From NCBI GenBank assembly GCA_050246595.1, contig JBFWVT010000087.1, forward strand, positions 1 through 20,102: DNA of 20,102 nucleotides, read 5' to 3'. The DNA comes from DATARH01 sp050246595 (lineage in GTDB: Bacteria; Pseudomonadota; Alphaproteobacteria; ATCC43930; CGMCC-115725). Position numbers and translations under genes: made by a program. This document shows, piece after piece, positions 7,762-17,380 of the stretch. How positions within the stretch are numbered: the stretch's first letter is position 1; each line of letters opens with the position of its first letter. Below the pieces are notes generated by a model. The model worked only from the letters and a program-made list of their open reading frames with translations. It was not told the DNA's origin and made no database searches.

Positions 7762-7956
7762 ATGAGAAGTGAAAGCGGCACAGCGACAGTGCCTATTGTT
7801 CAGGCAGACAATTGCCGCATTTCGCGGCATGCAAAGGAATTGAGGAAGCGGGCATTTCCGGCTTCTGTCTTGGCGCGTTCCATTGACAATCTGCCGCACC
7901 GCTCCGATGCTGATTGGCGGAACAAGCCGTTCTCGACTACGGCGGCATCGATGTGA
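7762..7956 (+). CDS. Possible 64-residue basic protein
   Basis: Unrecognised ORF. The ATG at 7762 is preceded by a good SD (GGAGAG, 7751-7756, 5-base spacer), and its stop lies 11 bases before the GFA gene, overlapping that gene's SD. This would fit a small upstream partner in the same transcript. The product is rich in Arg, Ser and Ala, with no signal peptide or membrane helix and a single Cys. Against it, the composition is ordinary for a chance frame in GC-rich DNA, and a 5-bp stem would sequester its SD. It could equally be a regulatory leader ORF or noise. Confidence 0.35.
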   Translation: MRSESGTATVPIVQADNCRISRHAKELRKRAFPASVLARSIDNLPHRSDADWRNKPFSTTAASM

Positions 7957-7967
7957 GAGAGTGACGC

Positions 7968-8381
7968 ATGCCCAACCTGACCGGCGGCTGCCTGTGCGGG
8001 CGGGCCCGTTATTCACTGAGCGGCGAACCCGCCTTCAGCGGCCTCTGCCACTGCCGCAATTGCCAGCGCTATACCGGCTCCGCTTTCGAAGCCGTTATCG
8101 CGTTTCCATCAGCGTCGGTAAGCATCCAAGGCGACCTGAAGACCTACAACGATACCGGCGACTCCGGACAGCAGGTCCGCCGCCGCTTCTGTCCGAATTG
8201 CGGCTCGGGCGTCGTCGCCGAGGCCGATATTCTGCCCGGGGTATCGATGGTGCTGGCCGGCACGCTCGACGATCCGGCCGCGTTCACGCCCGCGATGGAA
8301 ATCTACTCTAGCAGCGCCCAGTCCTGGGTGCATGCCGGCGGCGAGCGTTCGCGGTTTGAAAAGATGCCGCCCTCGCCCTGA
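7968..8381 (+). CDS. GFA family (CENP-V/Gfa) zinc protein
   Basis: A 137-residue protein of the Gfa/CENP-V fold (Mss4-like). The zinc cysteines are visible in the family pattern: GGCLCG (Cys8, Cys10), CHCRNCQ (Cys27, 29, 32) and CPNCGS (Cys75, 78). The founding member was described as glutathione-dependent formaldehyde-activating enzyme, but most homologues have unproven activity, so a formaldehyde role should not be assumed. The ATG at 7968 has a strong SD (GAGAGAG). No formaldehyde dehydrogenase or glutathione gene is nearby. It is possibly co-transcribed with the small ORF upstream. Confidence 0.92.
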   Translation: MPNLTGGCLCGRARYSLSGEPAFSGLCHCRNCQRYTGSAFEAVIAFPSASVSIQGDLKTYNDTGDSGQQVRRRFCPNCGSGVVAEADILPGVSMVLAGTLDDPAAFTPAMEIYSSSAQSWVHAGGERSRFEKMPPSP

Positions 8382-8600
8382 CCGGGTGTCGCGTCCCATA
8401 GGGAAGAGACCAGGAACCGCAAGCGGCGCCCTGCCCCATAACATTGCCGAATTCGTATTGCATGATGACGCTCTGCAAAACACGGCGACGGGCGAGACAA
8501 CCGATGCGGCAATTGCGGCCAGCGGGCGCAACAGCGATGCGCGTTTTCGCTGCTTTCACTTGTCCCGCCTCTGTTCCGGCGCGAGCCCTCCCTGTTCCGC

Positions 8601-8625
8601 AAAAATTTCCCTGCCTTCAGGGAAA
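8601..8625 (-). terminator. Intrinsic terminator of the acyl-CoA synthetase
   Basis: TTTCCCTG (8606-8613) pairs perfectly with CAGGGAAA (8618-8625) around a 4-base loop. On the minus strand the stem is followed at once by TTTTT (complement of 8601-8605). It begins 14 bases after the synthetase stop codon. A textbook rho-independent terminator. Confidence 0.85.
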
Positions 8626-8639
8626 CCCCCAGGTGTCCG

Positions 8640-10316
8640 CTACGGCGGTGTTATTCCCTTCGCCTGCTCGCGCAGCGCGTATTTCTGGATTTTCCCGGTC
8701 GAGGTCTTTGGCAGCGGCCCGAAGACGATGTGGCGCGGCGCCTTATAGTGCGCGAGATTGGCGCGGCACCAGGCGATGATGTCGGACGCGGTCACCTCGC
8801 CGGCGCCGGGCTTCAGCGTGACAAAGGCACAGGGCGTCTCGCCCCATTTCTCGTCCGGCTTCGCGACAACCGCGGCTTCCATCACCTGCGGATGCCGGTA
8901 CAGCACCTCCTCGACCTCAATGGAAGAAATATTCTCGCCGCCCGAGATGATGATGTCCTTCGAGCGGTCCTTGATCTCGACATAGCCGTCGGGGTGCATG
9001 ACCGCGAGGTCGCCGGTATGGAACCAGCCGCCGGCAAACGCCGCATCGGTCGCTTCCGGGTTTTTCAGATAGCCCTTCATGACCGTGTTGCTGCGCAATA
9101 GCAACTCGCCGATCGTCTGTCCGTCGGCCGGCACGTCGCGCAGGCTCTCGGGGTTGGCGACGCGCTGCGCGTCGAGCGTCAGATACGGCACGCCCTGCCG
9201 CGCCATCAGCCCGGCGCGCTCGCCCAGCGGCAGCCCTTCCCATTCCTCCTGCCAGGCGCACACCGTCGAGGGGCCGTAGCACTCGGTCAACCCATAGAGA
9301 TGGGTCACCCGGAACCCCATCCGCTCCATTGCCTCGATCACGGCCGAAGGCGGCGCCGCGCCGCCGGTCGCAGCCTCGACGACATGGTCGAAGCGGCGTT
9401 TCACCGAGTCGGGAGCGTGTACCAGCATGTTCAACACGATCGGCGCGCCGCACAGATGCGTCACCCCATGCGCGGCGATCGCCTCGAAGATCGCCGCCGG
9501 CTCGACACGCCGGAGGCAGACATGCGTGCCGGCCACCGCCGTGACGCCCCATGTATAGGTCCACCCGTTGCAGTGGAACATCGGCAGGGTCCAGAGATAG
9601 ACCGAATGCCGGTCGAGCCCGAACGTGATCGCGTTGCCGATCGCGTTCAGGTAGGCGCCGCGGTGGTGAAAAACGACGCCTTTCGGGTTGCCGGTCGTCC
9701 CGGACGTATAATTCAGCGCGATTGCGCGCCACTCGTCTCGCGGCGGCGACCAGCCGGAGGCGGGATCGCCCTCGGTAAGAAACTCCTCGTATTCGACGCC
9801 GCCGGGCAAGCTTGCGTCATCCACGCCGGCGATCTCGACCAGCGGCAGGTCGCTTCCGTATTCGCGCAGCGCGTTCTTGGTCAGCGCGGCGAATTCGCGA
9901 TCGGCGATCAGCAGCTTCGCGCCGCCGTGCTTGAGGATGAACGCGATCGAGCGCGCATCGAGCCGGTAATTGAGCGCGTTCAGGACCGCGCCGGCCATCG
10001 GCACGGCGTAATGCGCTTCAAGCAGTGCCGGCACATTCGGCGCCAGCACCGAAACCGTGTCGCCGCGCCCGATACCGTGCCGGCGCAGCGCGTCGGCGAA
10101 ACACAAGCAACGTCTATAGAATTCGCGGTACGTGAAGCGCCGCTCGCCCCCCTGCTTCACCGTGGCAGGCTCGATGACCGCGATCTTGTCGGGATAGACC
10201 GCAGCGGCGCGTTCGATAAACCCAAGCGGGGTCAGTGGTGCGTAGTTCGCCGGGTCGCGCGCGAGATGCGGCGCGTCGTAGGGACGCTCGTCCGGTCGGG
10301 TGTCGCCATCGCTCAT
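8640..10316 (-). CDS. AMP-forming acyl-CoA synthetase
   Basis: Activates a carboxylic acid to its CoA thioester via an acyl-adenylate. The 558-residue protein has the whole adenylate-forming set: TSGTTGNPKG (204-213), YGLTE (341-345), a HTGDLA motif, IKDRSKDIIISGGENISS in the hinge, and the C-terminal lysine Lys542 in KTSTGKIQK. The start of the protein (LTPLGFIERAAAVYPDKIAVI) and overall wording place it with medium-chain/unusual-substrate ligases of the DmdB/AAE type and not with acetyl-CoA synthetase; the substrate cannot be read. It lies 52 bases downstream of the solute-binding protein gene on the same strand and ends at a strong terminator, so the two probably form one unit in which an imported acid is activated. 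The SD is weak. Confidence 0.92.
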   Translation of the reverse strand: MSDGDTRPDERPYDAPHLARDPANYAPLTPLGFIERAAAVYPDKIAVIEPATVKQGGERRFTYREFYRRCLCFADALRRHGIGRGDTVSVLAPNVPALLEAHYAVPMAGAVLNALNYRLDARSIAFILKHGGAKLLIADREFAALTKNALREYGSDLPLVEIAGVDDASLPGGVEYEEFLTEGDPASGWSPPRDEWRAIALNYTSGTTGNPKGVVFHHRGAYLNAIGNAITFGLDRHSVYLWTLPMFHCNGWTYTWGVTAVAGTHVCLRRVEPAAIFEAIAAHGVTHLCGAPIVLNMLVHAPDSVKRRFDHVVEAATGGAAPPSAVIEAMERMGFRVTHLYGLTECYGPSTVCAWQEEWEGLPLGERAGLMARQGVPYLTLDAQRVANPESLRDVPADGQTIGELLLRSNTVMKGYLKNPEATDAAFAGGWFHTGDLAVMHPDGYVEIKDRSKDIIISGGENISSIEVEEVLYRHPQVMEAAVVAKPDEKWGETPCAFVTLKPGAGEVTASDIIAWCRANLAHYKAPRHIVFGPLPKTSTGKIQKYALREQAKGITPP

Positions 10317-10368
10317 GCCGCCGTTATGGAAGCGGTCCTCCGGCGCGTCAAGCGAAGCGCGAGCAGAC

Positions 10369-11541
10369 TCAGCGTTTCATGTTGCACTGATCGGCATAGG
10401 AATCGGCGTGGTCGTCGAACACCTTCTTCTCGATCATACGGACAAAATTGCCGTCCTTGTCCTTGCCAATTCGCAGCAGATAGAAGTCCTGGATCGGGAA
10501 ATGGTTCTTGTTGTATTTGAACGCACCGCGCACCGACGGGAAATCGGCCTTTTCGAGCGCCGCAATCATCCCCTGCGTGTTCGCGACATCGCCGTTTACC
10601 GCCTTGACGGCGTAATCGATCATCGTGATCGCGTCAAAGCTCTGGGCCGCATAGTATGACGGGTAATAGCCGTATTTCTCGCGGAACGCGGCAACGAATT
10701 CCTTGTTGCGCGGCGTGTCGAGGTCGGATGCCCAGAAGCTGACCTCGTAATTGCCGTAAGCGGCCTCGCCAATCGCCGGCAATGTCGTCGCATCGACCGT
10801 AAAGGCCGAATAGAGCGGGATTGCCTCGCGCAACCCGGCCTGCGCGTATTGCTTGACGAACTGGATACCCATCCCGCCGGGTAGAAAGGCGAAAACCGCT
10901 TTCGGGTTGGCGTCGCGGATTTTGCTGATCTCGACCTGATAATCGGACTGGCCGAATTTGGTGTAAGTCTCGGCCGCGATCCGGTTTTTAAAGAACCGTT
11001 TGAACCCGGTGATCATGTCGCGGCCGGCGGCATAGTCCGGAGCGATCAGATAGACATCGTTCATGCTTTGATCCTGCATGAACTTGCCCATCGCCTCCGG
11101 GGTCTGGTCGTTCTGCCACGAGGCCGAAAAGAAATTCGGCGCACAATCCTTGCCGGCGAGCTGGTGCGGGCCGGCATTGGCCGAGATAACGAGCTTGCCG
11201 GACCGGATCGCCGGCTGGTAGGAGGCGAGCAGCACGTTCGACCAGATATACCCCGTCAGAAAATCGACCTTGTCGCGCTTCAGCAATTCGTCGGTGACCT
11301 GGCGGCCGACATCCGGTTTGAACTGGTCATCGGCATAGACGATCTCGGCCGGCTTGCCGCCGATTCTGCCGCCCTGCATCGCGAGCGCGAGGTCGGCGGC
11401 GTCCTTCATGTGCTTGCCGATGATGCCGGCCGGTCCGCTCAGCGTCGTGACAAAGCCGATCCTGACCGAGTCGGCAGCCTGCGCCGGCAGGCTCAGCAGC
11501 ATCGCGGCGGCCGCGGCGATCAGGTGCTTCTTCATTCCCAT
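10369..11541 (-). CDS. ABC transporter substrate-binding protein (type I)
   Basis: Periplasmic binding protein of the LivJ-like family (Peripla_BP_6). The 390-residue precursor has a signal peptide with a cleavage site after AQA (about residue 22), then VRIGFVTTLSGPAGIIGKH, the usual first strand and ligand loop. Two Rossmann-like lobes follow. The family name says branched-chain amino acids, but members often bind aromatic or other organic acids. No permease or ATPase gene lies nearby, so this is an orphan binding protein. It is the first gene of a two-gene unit with the acyl-CoA synthetase, which supports an organic-acid ligand (inference). Two ATG codons (11541 and 11535) are possible starts; both keep the signal peptide. 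Two Cys (133 and 387 approximately) may form a disulfide. Confidence 0.92.
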   Translation of the reverse strand: MGMKKHLIAAAAAMLLSLPAQAADSVRIGFVTTLSGPAGIIGKHMKDAADLALAMQGGRIGGKPAEIVYADDQFKPDVGRQVTDELLKRDKVDFLTGYIWSNVLLASYQPAIRSGKLVISANAGPHQLAGKDCAPNFFSASWQNDQTPEAMGKFMQDQSMNDVYLIAPDYAAGRDMITGFKRFFKNRIAAETYTKFGQSDYQVEISKIRDANPKAVFAFLPGGMGIQFVKQYAQAGLREAIPLYSAFTVDATTLPAIGEAAYGNYEVSFWASDLDTPRNKEFVAAFREKYGYYPSYYAAQSFDAITMIDYAVKAVNGDVANTQGMIAALEKADFPSVRGAFKYNKNHFPIQDFYLLRIGKDKDGNFVRMIEKKVFDDHADSYADQCNMKR

Positions 11542-11722
11542 TCGTCCGTCATGGCGGTGAATTTTTGCCTGTCGAGGCTATAGCATTGCCCGATCGGGGA
11601 GGCGCGCGCAAAAAGGGGTGATGCGGACCGGGCATGGCGGCGTACCCGCAGCGGTGCGCCGCAGGGGAAGCACGGTCCGGTCAAGCCGATAACCAAGTGG
11701 GCCGACAAGCGAGAGGAAAAGC
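11542..11722. promoter_or_regulatory. Divergent promoter region
   Basis: This region separates the minus-strand binding-protein unit from plus-strand ampG and should carry promoters for both. It contains a 10-bp palindrome, CCCGATCGGG (11589-11598), a possible operator, and a TATAGC hexamer near 11579 without a well-placed -35. No gene is seen. Confidence 0.35.
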
Positions 11723-13111
<1,389 letters not shown>

Positions 13112-13227
13112 TGCGATGAAGCATTCCAGCCCTTGTGCGCTGCCGTCGAGGCCGGTCCCGCGACCGCGCCCGTTGACGTACCCGGCGCAACAGCGCCACA
13201 GAGCAAGCCGGCAAGCGTAGCGCAACC

Positions 13228-14439
13228 GTGATCGGCAACACAGCTCACGGAGCGCGCGCGACGGCGCTGATGTCGTTCGCGTTAATGGTGAACCTCGCCC
13301 CGCTGGCGACGGTCGCGGCCGTTCTGCCGCAGATAACGGCGGCGTGGGGATTAAGCGGCAGTGAAGCGGGGTGGATCGGCGGCATCTATTTCGCGGGTTA
13401 TGCCGCCGCGGTGCCGGTGCTGGCGAGCCTGACCGACCGGATCGACGGCCGCTGGATATTTCTCGGCTGCACGCTGGTCGGAGCCGGCGCGTGTCTTGCC
13501 TTTGCTGGCTGGGCCGACGGGGTGTGGTCGGCGCTCGCGCTGCGGTTTGTGGGCGGCGCGGCGCTCGGCGGCGTGCACATGCCCGGTCTCAAACTGCTCG
13601 CCGAGCGCACTGCGGGGCGCGGCCGGGCGCGCGGCAGCGCCGTCTATGTCTCCTCTTACGCTCTCGGCAGCGCCGGTTCGCTGTTTATAGCCGGCACCGT
13701 CGAGGCGGCACTTGGCTGGCGCGCCGCGTTTGCGGCAAGCGGCCTCGTGCCGCTGCTCGCGGTCGCGGCGGTCGCGCTGCTGCCGCCCCGGTCCGAGACG
13801 GCGCCAGTAACGCCGGTCGCGTTCGAGCTGCGGCCGCTGTTCCGCAATCGGCCGCTGATGGCCTATGTCGTGGGTTTTGCCGGCAATATCTGGGAGGTCT
13901 CGGCGGTGCGCGCCTGGTTTGTCGCGTATCTCGCCTGGACGCTGACCCTGCCCGGCAATCAGCTCTCGGTACCGTCGCCGGCCGTGATTTCCGGACTGGC
14001 CTCGCTGATCGGCTTCCCGGCCAGCCTCGTCGTCGCCGAAGCCGCATTGCGCTGGGGGTCGCGGGCGATTGTGGCGACCTGTCTTGTGTCGGTCGCGGTG
14101 CTCCTGGCGCTGGCGGGCAGCGCGGGCGGGTCCAGCCTGTTGATCCTGCCGTTGCTTGTCATGGCGCAGGTCGCGAGCCTCGCTGATGCCAGCGCGCTGG
14201 CGAGCGGCGCCGTGACCGCTGCCGATCCGGCCCGCCGCGGGACGGCGCTCGCGCTTTACGCGTTTACCGGCTACCTCGCGGCGTTTGCCGGTCCGGTCGC
14301 GGCCGGGATCGCGCTCGACCTGTTCGGCGGCGCCGCCGCGCCGGCCGGATGGAGCGCGGCGTTCGCGACAATGGCGATCGGCTCCGCAATTGCCGCCTGC
14401 GCGGTGCGCCGGGCGGACGACCGGCGCAACCGGGCGTAA
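13228..14439 (+). CDS. MFS transporter, substrate unknown
   Basis: A 403-residue major facilitator with twelve predicted helices. Helix 1-2 reads LAPLATVAAVLPQITAAWGLSGSEAGWIGGIYFAGYAAAVPVLASLTDRIDGR, the usual MFS motif A region (DRIDGR), with LRFVGGAALGG in helix 4. It is a different subfamily from the AmpG-type gene before it. No substrate can be assigned. The GTG at 13228 lacks a good SD, and the ATG at 13270 is a plausible alternative that still precedes helix 1. It is extremely GC-rich, so a 417-residue antisense frame (13351-14604) is open but has no recognisable content. Confidence 0.85.
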   Translation: MIGNTAHGARATALMSFALMVNLAPLATVAAVLPQITAAWGLSGSEAGWIGGIYFAGYAAAVPVLASLTDRIDGRWIFLGCTLVGAGACLAFAGWADGVWSALALRFVGGAALGGVHMPGLKLLAERTAGRGRARGSAVYVSSYALGSAGSLFIAGTVEAALGWRAAFAASGLVPLLAVAAVALLPPRSETAPVTPVAFELRPLFRNRPLMAYVVGFAGNIWEVSAVRAWFVAYLAWTLTLPGNQLSVPSPAVISGLASLIGFPASLVVAEAALRWGSRAIVATCLVSVAVLLALAGSAGGSSLLILPLLVMAQVASLADASALASGAVTAADPARRGTALALYAFTGYLAAFAGPVAAGIALDLFGGAAAPAGWSAAFATMAIGSAIAACAVRRADDRRNRA

Positions 14440-14576
14440 ACGCACCGCGGCCGATGCCGACATCGGGAACGGCAACCGGAACAATCGCACGGCACCCGCG
14501 TTGTCAGCCAATCCAACTCGACCGGACGCGACGGCATCGCGGCCGGCGTCTCGTGTCACATCGAGGGAGAAGACTG

Positions 14577-14864
14577 ATGCATCGGGCGAGCCTTGCCGCC
14601 GCAATACTGGGATTGGGTATGCTGTTGACGCTCGGGCCGGCGCATGCCGCGCCGCCGCAGGAAGCCGGTGTAATTCCCGCGCAATGGGGCGGACCGCCGC
14701 CCGCCGCGGCCTGGCAAGCGCGAAGTCACTGCCGGCAGCTGCGCCGACGACTGCGCCAACTCCAGGTCATACAGGAACAGGCTCCGCCCTGGGAACGGGC
14801 GGGGTTACGGTCGGGCATTGTCGAGACCCGGCAGCGGCTGCGCTACGAGTGTCCGGGTTATTGA
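14577..14864 (+). CDS. Small secreted protein, unknown function
   Basis: A 95-residue precursor. The ATG at 14577 has a strong SD (GAGGGAGA). Residues 1-24 form a classical signal peptide ending AHA before APPQ. The mature part is about 70 residues: a Pro/Gly/Ala-rich start, then a basic, Gln/Arg-rich helical stretch. It contains two cysteines, one near the middle (SHC) and one at the end (YECPGY), which could form a disulfide in the periplasm. No family was recognised. It lies 137 bases after the MFS gene on the same strand, and linkage to it is not shown. The SD plus signal peptide make it likely to be a real gene. Confidence 0.75.
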   Translation: MHRASLAAAILGLGMLLTLGPAHAAPPQEAGVIPAQWGGPPPAAAWQARSHCRQLRRRLRQLQVIQEQAPPWERAGLRSGIVETRQRLRYECPGY

Positions 14865-14986
14865 GCCGGAAGACCTGAATTTGGCCGCGACGGCCCGGTC
14901 GGCCGGGGTAATGGCCCGGACCGCCCGCGCCGTTCGGGACCCCGTGCTCTCCGGCTTTGTCAGAACACAGGGTTGACCCCAGCGGG

Positions 14987-16036
14987 TTAATGAAAGCGGG
15001 GCTTAACCTCCTGGCACAGCAGGCGCAGCGAGTTGAGGACGCGAGGCTGCGGGATCTGTCCGCCGCAATTCAATTCGGCGAGGATGCCGTCGAGGCCGAT
15101 CTCCTCCTGGACCTCGCGCAGCCGGGAAGCGAAGCCGTCGGGGTCGTCGACAAGGATCTGCGTCGCCAGCGCCTCGTCATATGTCAATGATTCGAGACGC
15201 TCAACCTGACGCAGGCGCTGCACCGCCAGTTCGCCACCGGCGCGGCGCGCCGAGTCGCGCCCGAGTTCGGCCTGATAGGCGAAAAAGCTCATAATGCTAT
15301 CGCGGGCCTCGGCACGGGCGCGCTCTCGGGTCTCGGCGACATGGGCCGGCACGCGCAGGAAAACGCGGCCATGTCCGGGATGGCCGGCCTCTTGATAGGC
15401 TTGGCGGTAGGATTTGATGCGCTCGGCGAGCTGCACAAACGGCCCCTGCCGCACCGCGACAAAGATCGGCAGCCCCATACGGCCGATCCGCGGGAAGGTG
15501 TCGGGCGTCGCCGCCGCCATGCGCAATTCGGGCCAGGGTTTCTGGTACGGCTTCGGCGTCACCGCGACGTTCTGGAACTGGTAGTACTTGCCCTGGTGGG
15601 AAAACCGCTCCTCGGTCCAGGCTTTTTTCAGGATGTCGAGCGTCTCGGCGAAACGCTCGCGGCTCTCGCCGTAATCGAGACCGTAATCCTCGTAAGTGCG
15701 CACGACGCCGCTGCGGCCGATCCCGTAGATCAGGCGACCGTGGCTGATCTGATCGACGGTGGCGGCCTCCTCGGCGAGGCGCAGCGGATGCGACAGCGGC
15801 AAGACCTGCACCGCGATACCGATCTTGATCGTGCTGGTGCGCGCGGCAATCGCGCTCGCCACCATCATCGGCGACGACATCACCGAGCGCTCGGGCGCGC
15901 CGTGCAGTTCGGCCAGCCAGACCGCGTCGAGACCGACCCGTTCGGCCTCCTCGACCTCGGCCAATGCCTGTTCGAACGCGGCGCTCTCGCCACCGCTCGC
16001 AACCGGCGGAAACTCCATGAAGCTGCCGAATTCCAT
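14987..16036 (-). CDS. LLM class flavin-dependent oxidoreductase
   Basis: A 349-residue bacterial-luciferase-like monooxygenase that would use reduced flavin from a separate reductase; substrate unknown. Visible family features are MEFGSFMEFPP at the N-terminus, AERVGLDAVWLAELHG, IKIGIAVQVLPLSHPLRLAEEAATVDQISHGRLIYGIGRS (the flavin-binding barrel core) and YGESRERFAETLDILKKAW. The SD AGGAGA at 16041-16046 is strong. Its 5' flank is unusual: the phage integrase stop codon is only 25 bases upstream on the same strand, so there is no room for its own promoter. It may now be transcribed from the prophage, or from a promoter inside the integrase gene. GC content is like the chromosome, not the phage. 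Confidence 0.92.
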   Translation of the reverse strand: MEFGSFMEFPPVASGGESAAFEQALAEVEEAERVGLDAVWLAELHGAPERSVMSSPMMVASAIAARTSTIKIGIAVQVLPLSHPLRLAEEAATVDQISHGRLIYGIGRSGVVRTYEDYGLDYGESRERFAETLDILKKAWTEERFSHQGKYYQFQNVAVTPKPYQKPWPELRMAAATPDTFPRIGRMGLPIFVAVRQGPFVQLAERIKSYRQAYQEAGHPGHGRVFLRVPAHVAETRERARAEARDSIMSFFAYQAELGRDSARRAGGELAVQRLRQVERLESLTYDEALATQILVDDPDGFASRLREVQEEIGLDGILAELNCGGQIPQPRVLNSLRLLCQEVKPRFH

Positions 16037-16061
16037 GATCTCTCCTTTTTCGTCAATGATT

Positions 16062-17138
16062 TCAACAGATTAGTTTCCGGTTTTCCGGTTTTCCCGGTTT
16101 GGGTTTTCCGTTTTCGTGCCCATCCTGTTCCGCCTCCAACCGCTCGAATGCCGCCTTGGCGAGCCGCTTCCGGTCGGCTGTCTTGGTGTATCGTTCGGTC
16201 ATTCGGGGCGTACTGTGTCCGAGCACCAAGGCGATTGTCGAATTGTCGCAGCCAGCTTCGGCGAGCCGCGTCCCCAACGTGTGCCGAAACCCGTGAAAGG
16301 TCAAACCCGCGGGGAGCCGGCCAGTGTCGCGCATCACTCGCATGAACTGGAAAAACCGGCTGCCAAGCAACTCGCCGCGCATCGATCGGCCGCGCACCCC
16401 CACCACGATATTCAGGCTTGACCGCGGCGCTCGGTTAAGTATAGCTCTGAGCTTCGGATGCGCCGGTATCCAAACGGGCGCCCCGGTCTTCATCGTGCGG
16501 GTCTCGAATGCGGTTCCGTCATAGGAAGCCCATGTCACATTCGCCACGTCGCTTTCCCGCAGTCCGGTGTAGACCGCAATTGCGATGGCGACTTTCAACC
16601 AATCAGGTGCTTCGGCCATTACGATTTCTATTTCTTCGTCCCGCCATGGTCGGTTCACAACCGGGGCATTCTTCGGCCGCCGTATCGTGTCTACCTTCTC
16701 GGCCGGGTTTGGCCCATCAACGATATTTCGCTTGATCGCCCAATCGAACAGGATACGCAACATCGCGACCGTATTGTTGGCCGCCGATCGACTATGCTTT
16801 TCATTGAGCTTATCGCGAATGTCGTAAACGATTTTGGACGTTATGGCTTGGGTTGATATTTTGGAATATGGTTGCAATCTTCCGAAACGGACATTGTATT
16901 GTCGTTTTGTACCTGGTGTCAGTTGCGTAAATTCGGGAGAGTTACAGTATCGTTTAACCAAATCGCCTACCGTACCGGAAACCGCATCAAACGGCTTTAC
17001 CGCGTCCAGTTCGCGCAACCTATCCATGAACTTGGTCGAGCCGGGGACACCCGGCAGTCGGGTCATGGTGCGTCTATGGTAGTAGTAGATATGACCCTTT
17101 GACCGTACCGCCTTGACGCCTCGTATTCGCAAGTTCAT
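16062..17138 (-). CDS. Tyrosine recombinase / phage integrase
   Basis: Site-specific integrase of the lambda-type tyrosine recombinase family. Counting from the ATG at 17138 (358 residues), the catalytic set is complete: Arg194 in TGLRESDV, Lys217 in MKTG, His282 and Arg285 in HGFRHTLG, His308 in LGHST and nucleophile Tyr317 in ERYTKT. Residues about 55-145 form the SAM-like core-binding domain. The start is fixed by a 4-base ATGA overlap with the HTH gene before it; a longer frame to 17174 is unlikely. The C-terminal tail (about 340-355) is a low-complexity Lys/Pro/Gly stretch encoded by tandem TTTTCCGG-like octamers (complement). The DNA is clearly more AT-rich than the chromosome. It is intact and probably functional. 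Confidence 0.95.
   Translation of the reverse strand: MNLRIRGVKAVRSKGHIYYYHRRTMTRLPGVPGSTKFMDRLRELDAVKPFDAVSGTVGDLVKRYCNSPEFTQLTPGTKRQYNVRFGRLQPYSKISTQAITSKIVYDIRDKLNEKHSRSAANNTVAMLRILFDWAIKRNIVDGPNPAEKVDTIRRPKNAPVVNRPWRDEEIEIVMAEAPDWLKVAIAIAVYTGLRESDVANVTWASYDGTAFETRTMKTGAPVWIPAHPKLRAILNRAPRSSLNIVVGVRGRSMRGELLGSRFFQFMRVMRDTGRLPAGLTFHGFRHTLGTRLAEAGCDNSTIALVLGHSTPRMTERYTKTADRKRLAKAAFERLEAEQDGHENGKPKPGKPENRKLIC
16073..16110. repeat. Tandem TTTTCCGG octamers at the integrase 3' end
   Basis: On the plus strand the sequence reads GTTTCCGG, TTTTCCGG, TTTTCCCGG and then a degenerate copy ending TTTTCCG. The repeat lies in the last codons of the integrase, just inside the likely prophage end, where integrase arm-binding sites could occur. 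It could also simply be low-complexity coding sequence. Confidence 0.4.
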
Positions 17139-17380
17139 AATTTTGCCAGGGCTTCTTCCAACTCCTTGTCCCACGATCCCGCGGGGCCTGGCATGGTAAC
17201 GGCTTGCCCGGTTGCGTCAATCCATTGGTCAATTTCGGCCTTGTCCCATAAGGCCCGCGTCCCGATCCTGCGGGGGGCCACCGGCACATTTGCTAGGAAG
17301 TGGTTGACCGAAATCCCGCAATAGGCCGCGGCGAGCTGGCGGGACAGCAACCGGGGCCAGCCGGGCAGCTTATCGGGCAC
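17135..17380 (-). CDS. AlpA/excisionase-like HTH protein
   Basis: A short DNA-binding protein (81 residues from the GTG at 17380; 83 from the TTG at 17386). The segment WPRLLSRQLAAAYCGISVNHFLANVP then RRIGTRALWDKAEIDQWIDA is a MerR/AlpA-type winged helix-turn-helix, the class that includes phage excisionases, and genes like this commonly precede tyrosine integrases. GTG is preferred because GGGTGA lies about six bases before it. The stop codon overlaps the integrase ATG (ATGA), and the start overlaps the end of the 39-residue ORF, so it is coupled to both. Likely role: recombination directionality factor, or a regulator of the integrase. Not proven. Confidence 0.8.
   Translation of the reverse strand: MPDKLPGWPRLLSRQLAAAYCGISVNHFLANVPVAPRRIGTRALWDKAEIDQWIDATGQAVTMPGPAGSWDKELEEALAKL

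Noticed and set aside
9300..10520. A 406-residue plus-strand frame opposite the acyl-CoA synthetase
   Set aside because: No domain content; the minus strand holds the complete set of adenylate-forming motifs.
14451..14466. CCGATG/CATCGG stem 11 bases after the second MFS gene
   Set aside because: Only 6 bp and no T run, so too weak to list as a terminator.
13351..14604. A 417-residue antisense open frame under the MFS transporter
   Set aside because: Arg/Gly/Ala-rich with no motif; it mirrors a clear membrane transporter. High GC makes stop codons rare on the opposite strand.
15341..16345. A 334-residue plus-strand frame spanning the flavin monooxygenase and the integrase end
   Set aside because: It crosses two well-supported minus-strand genes and has no motif; if it were real it would contradict the prophage boundary.
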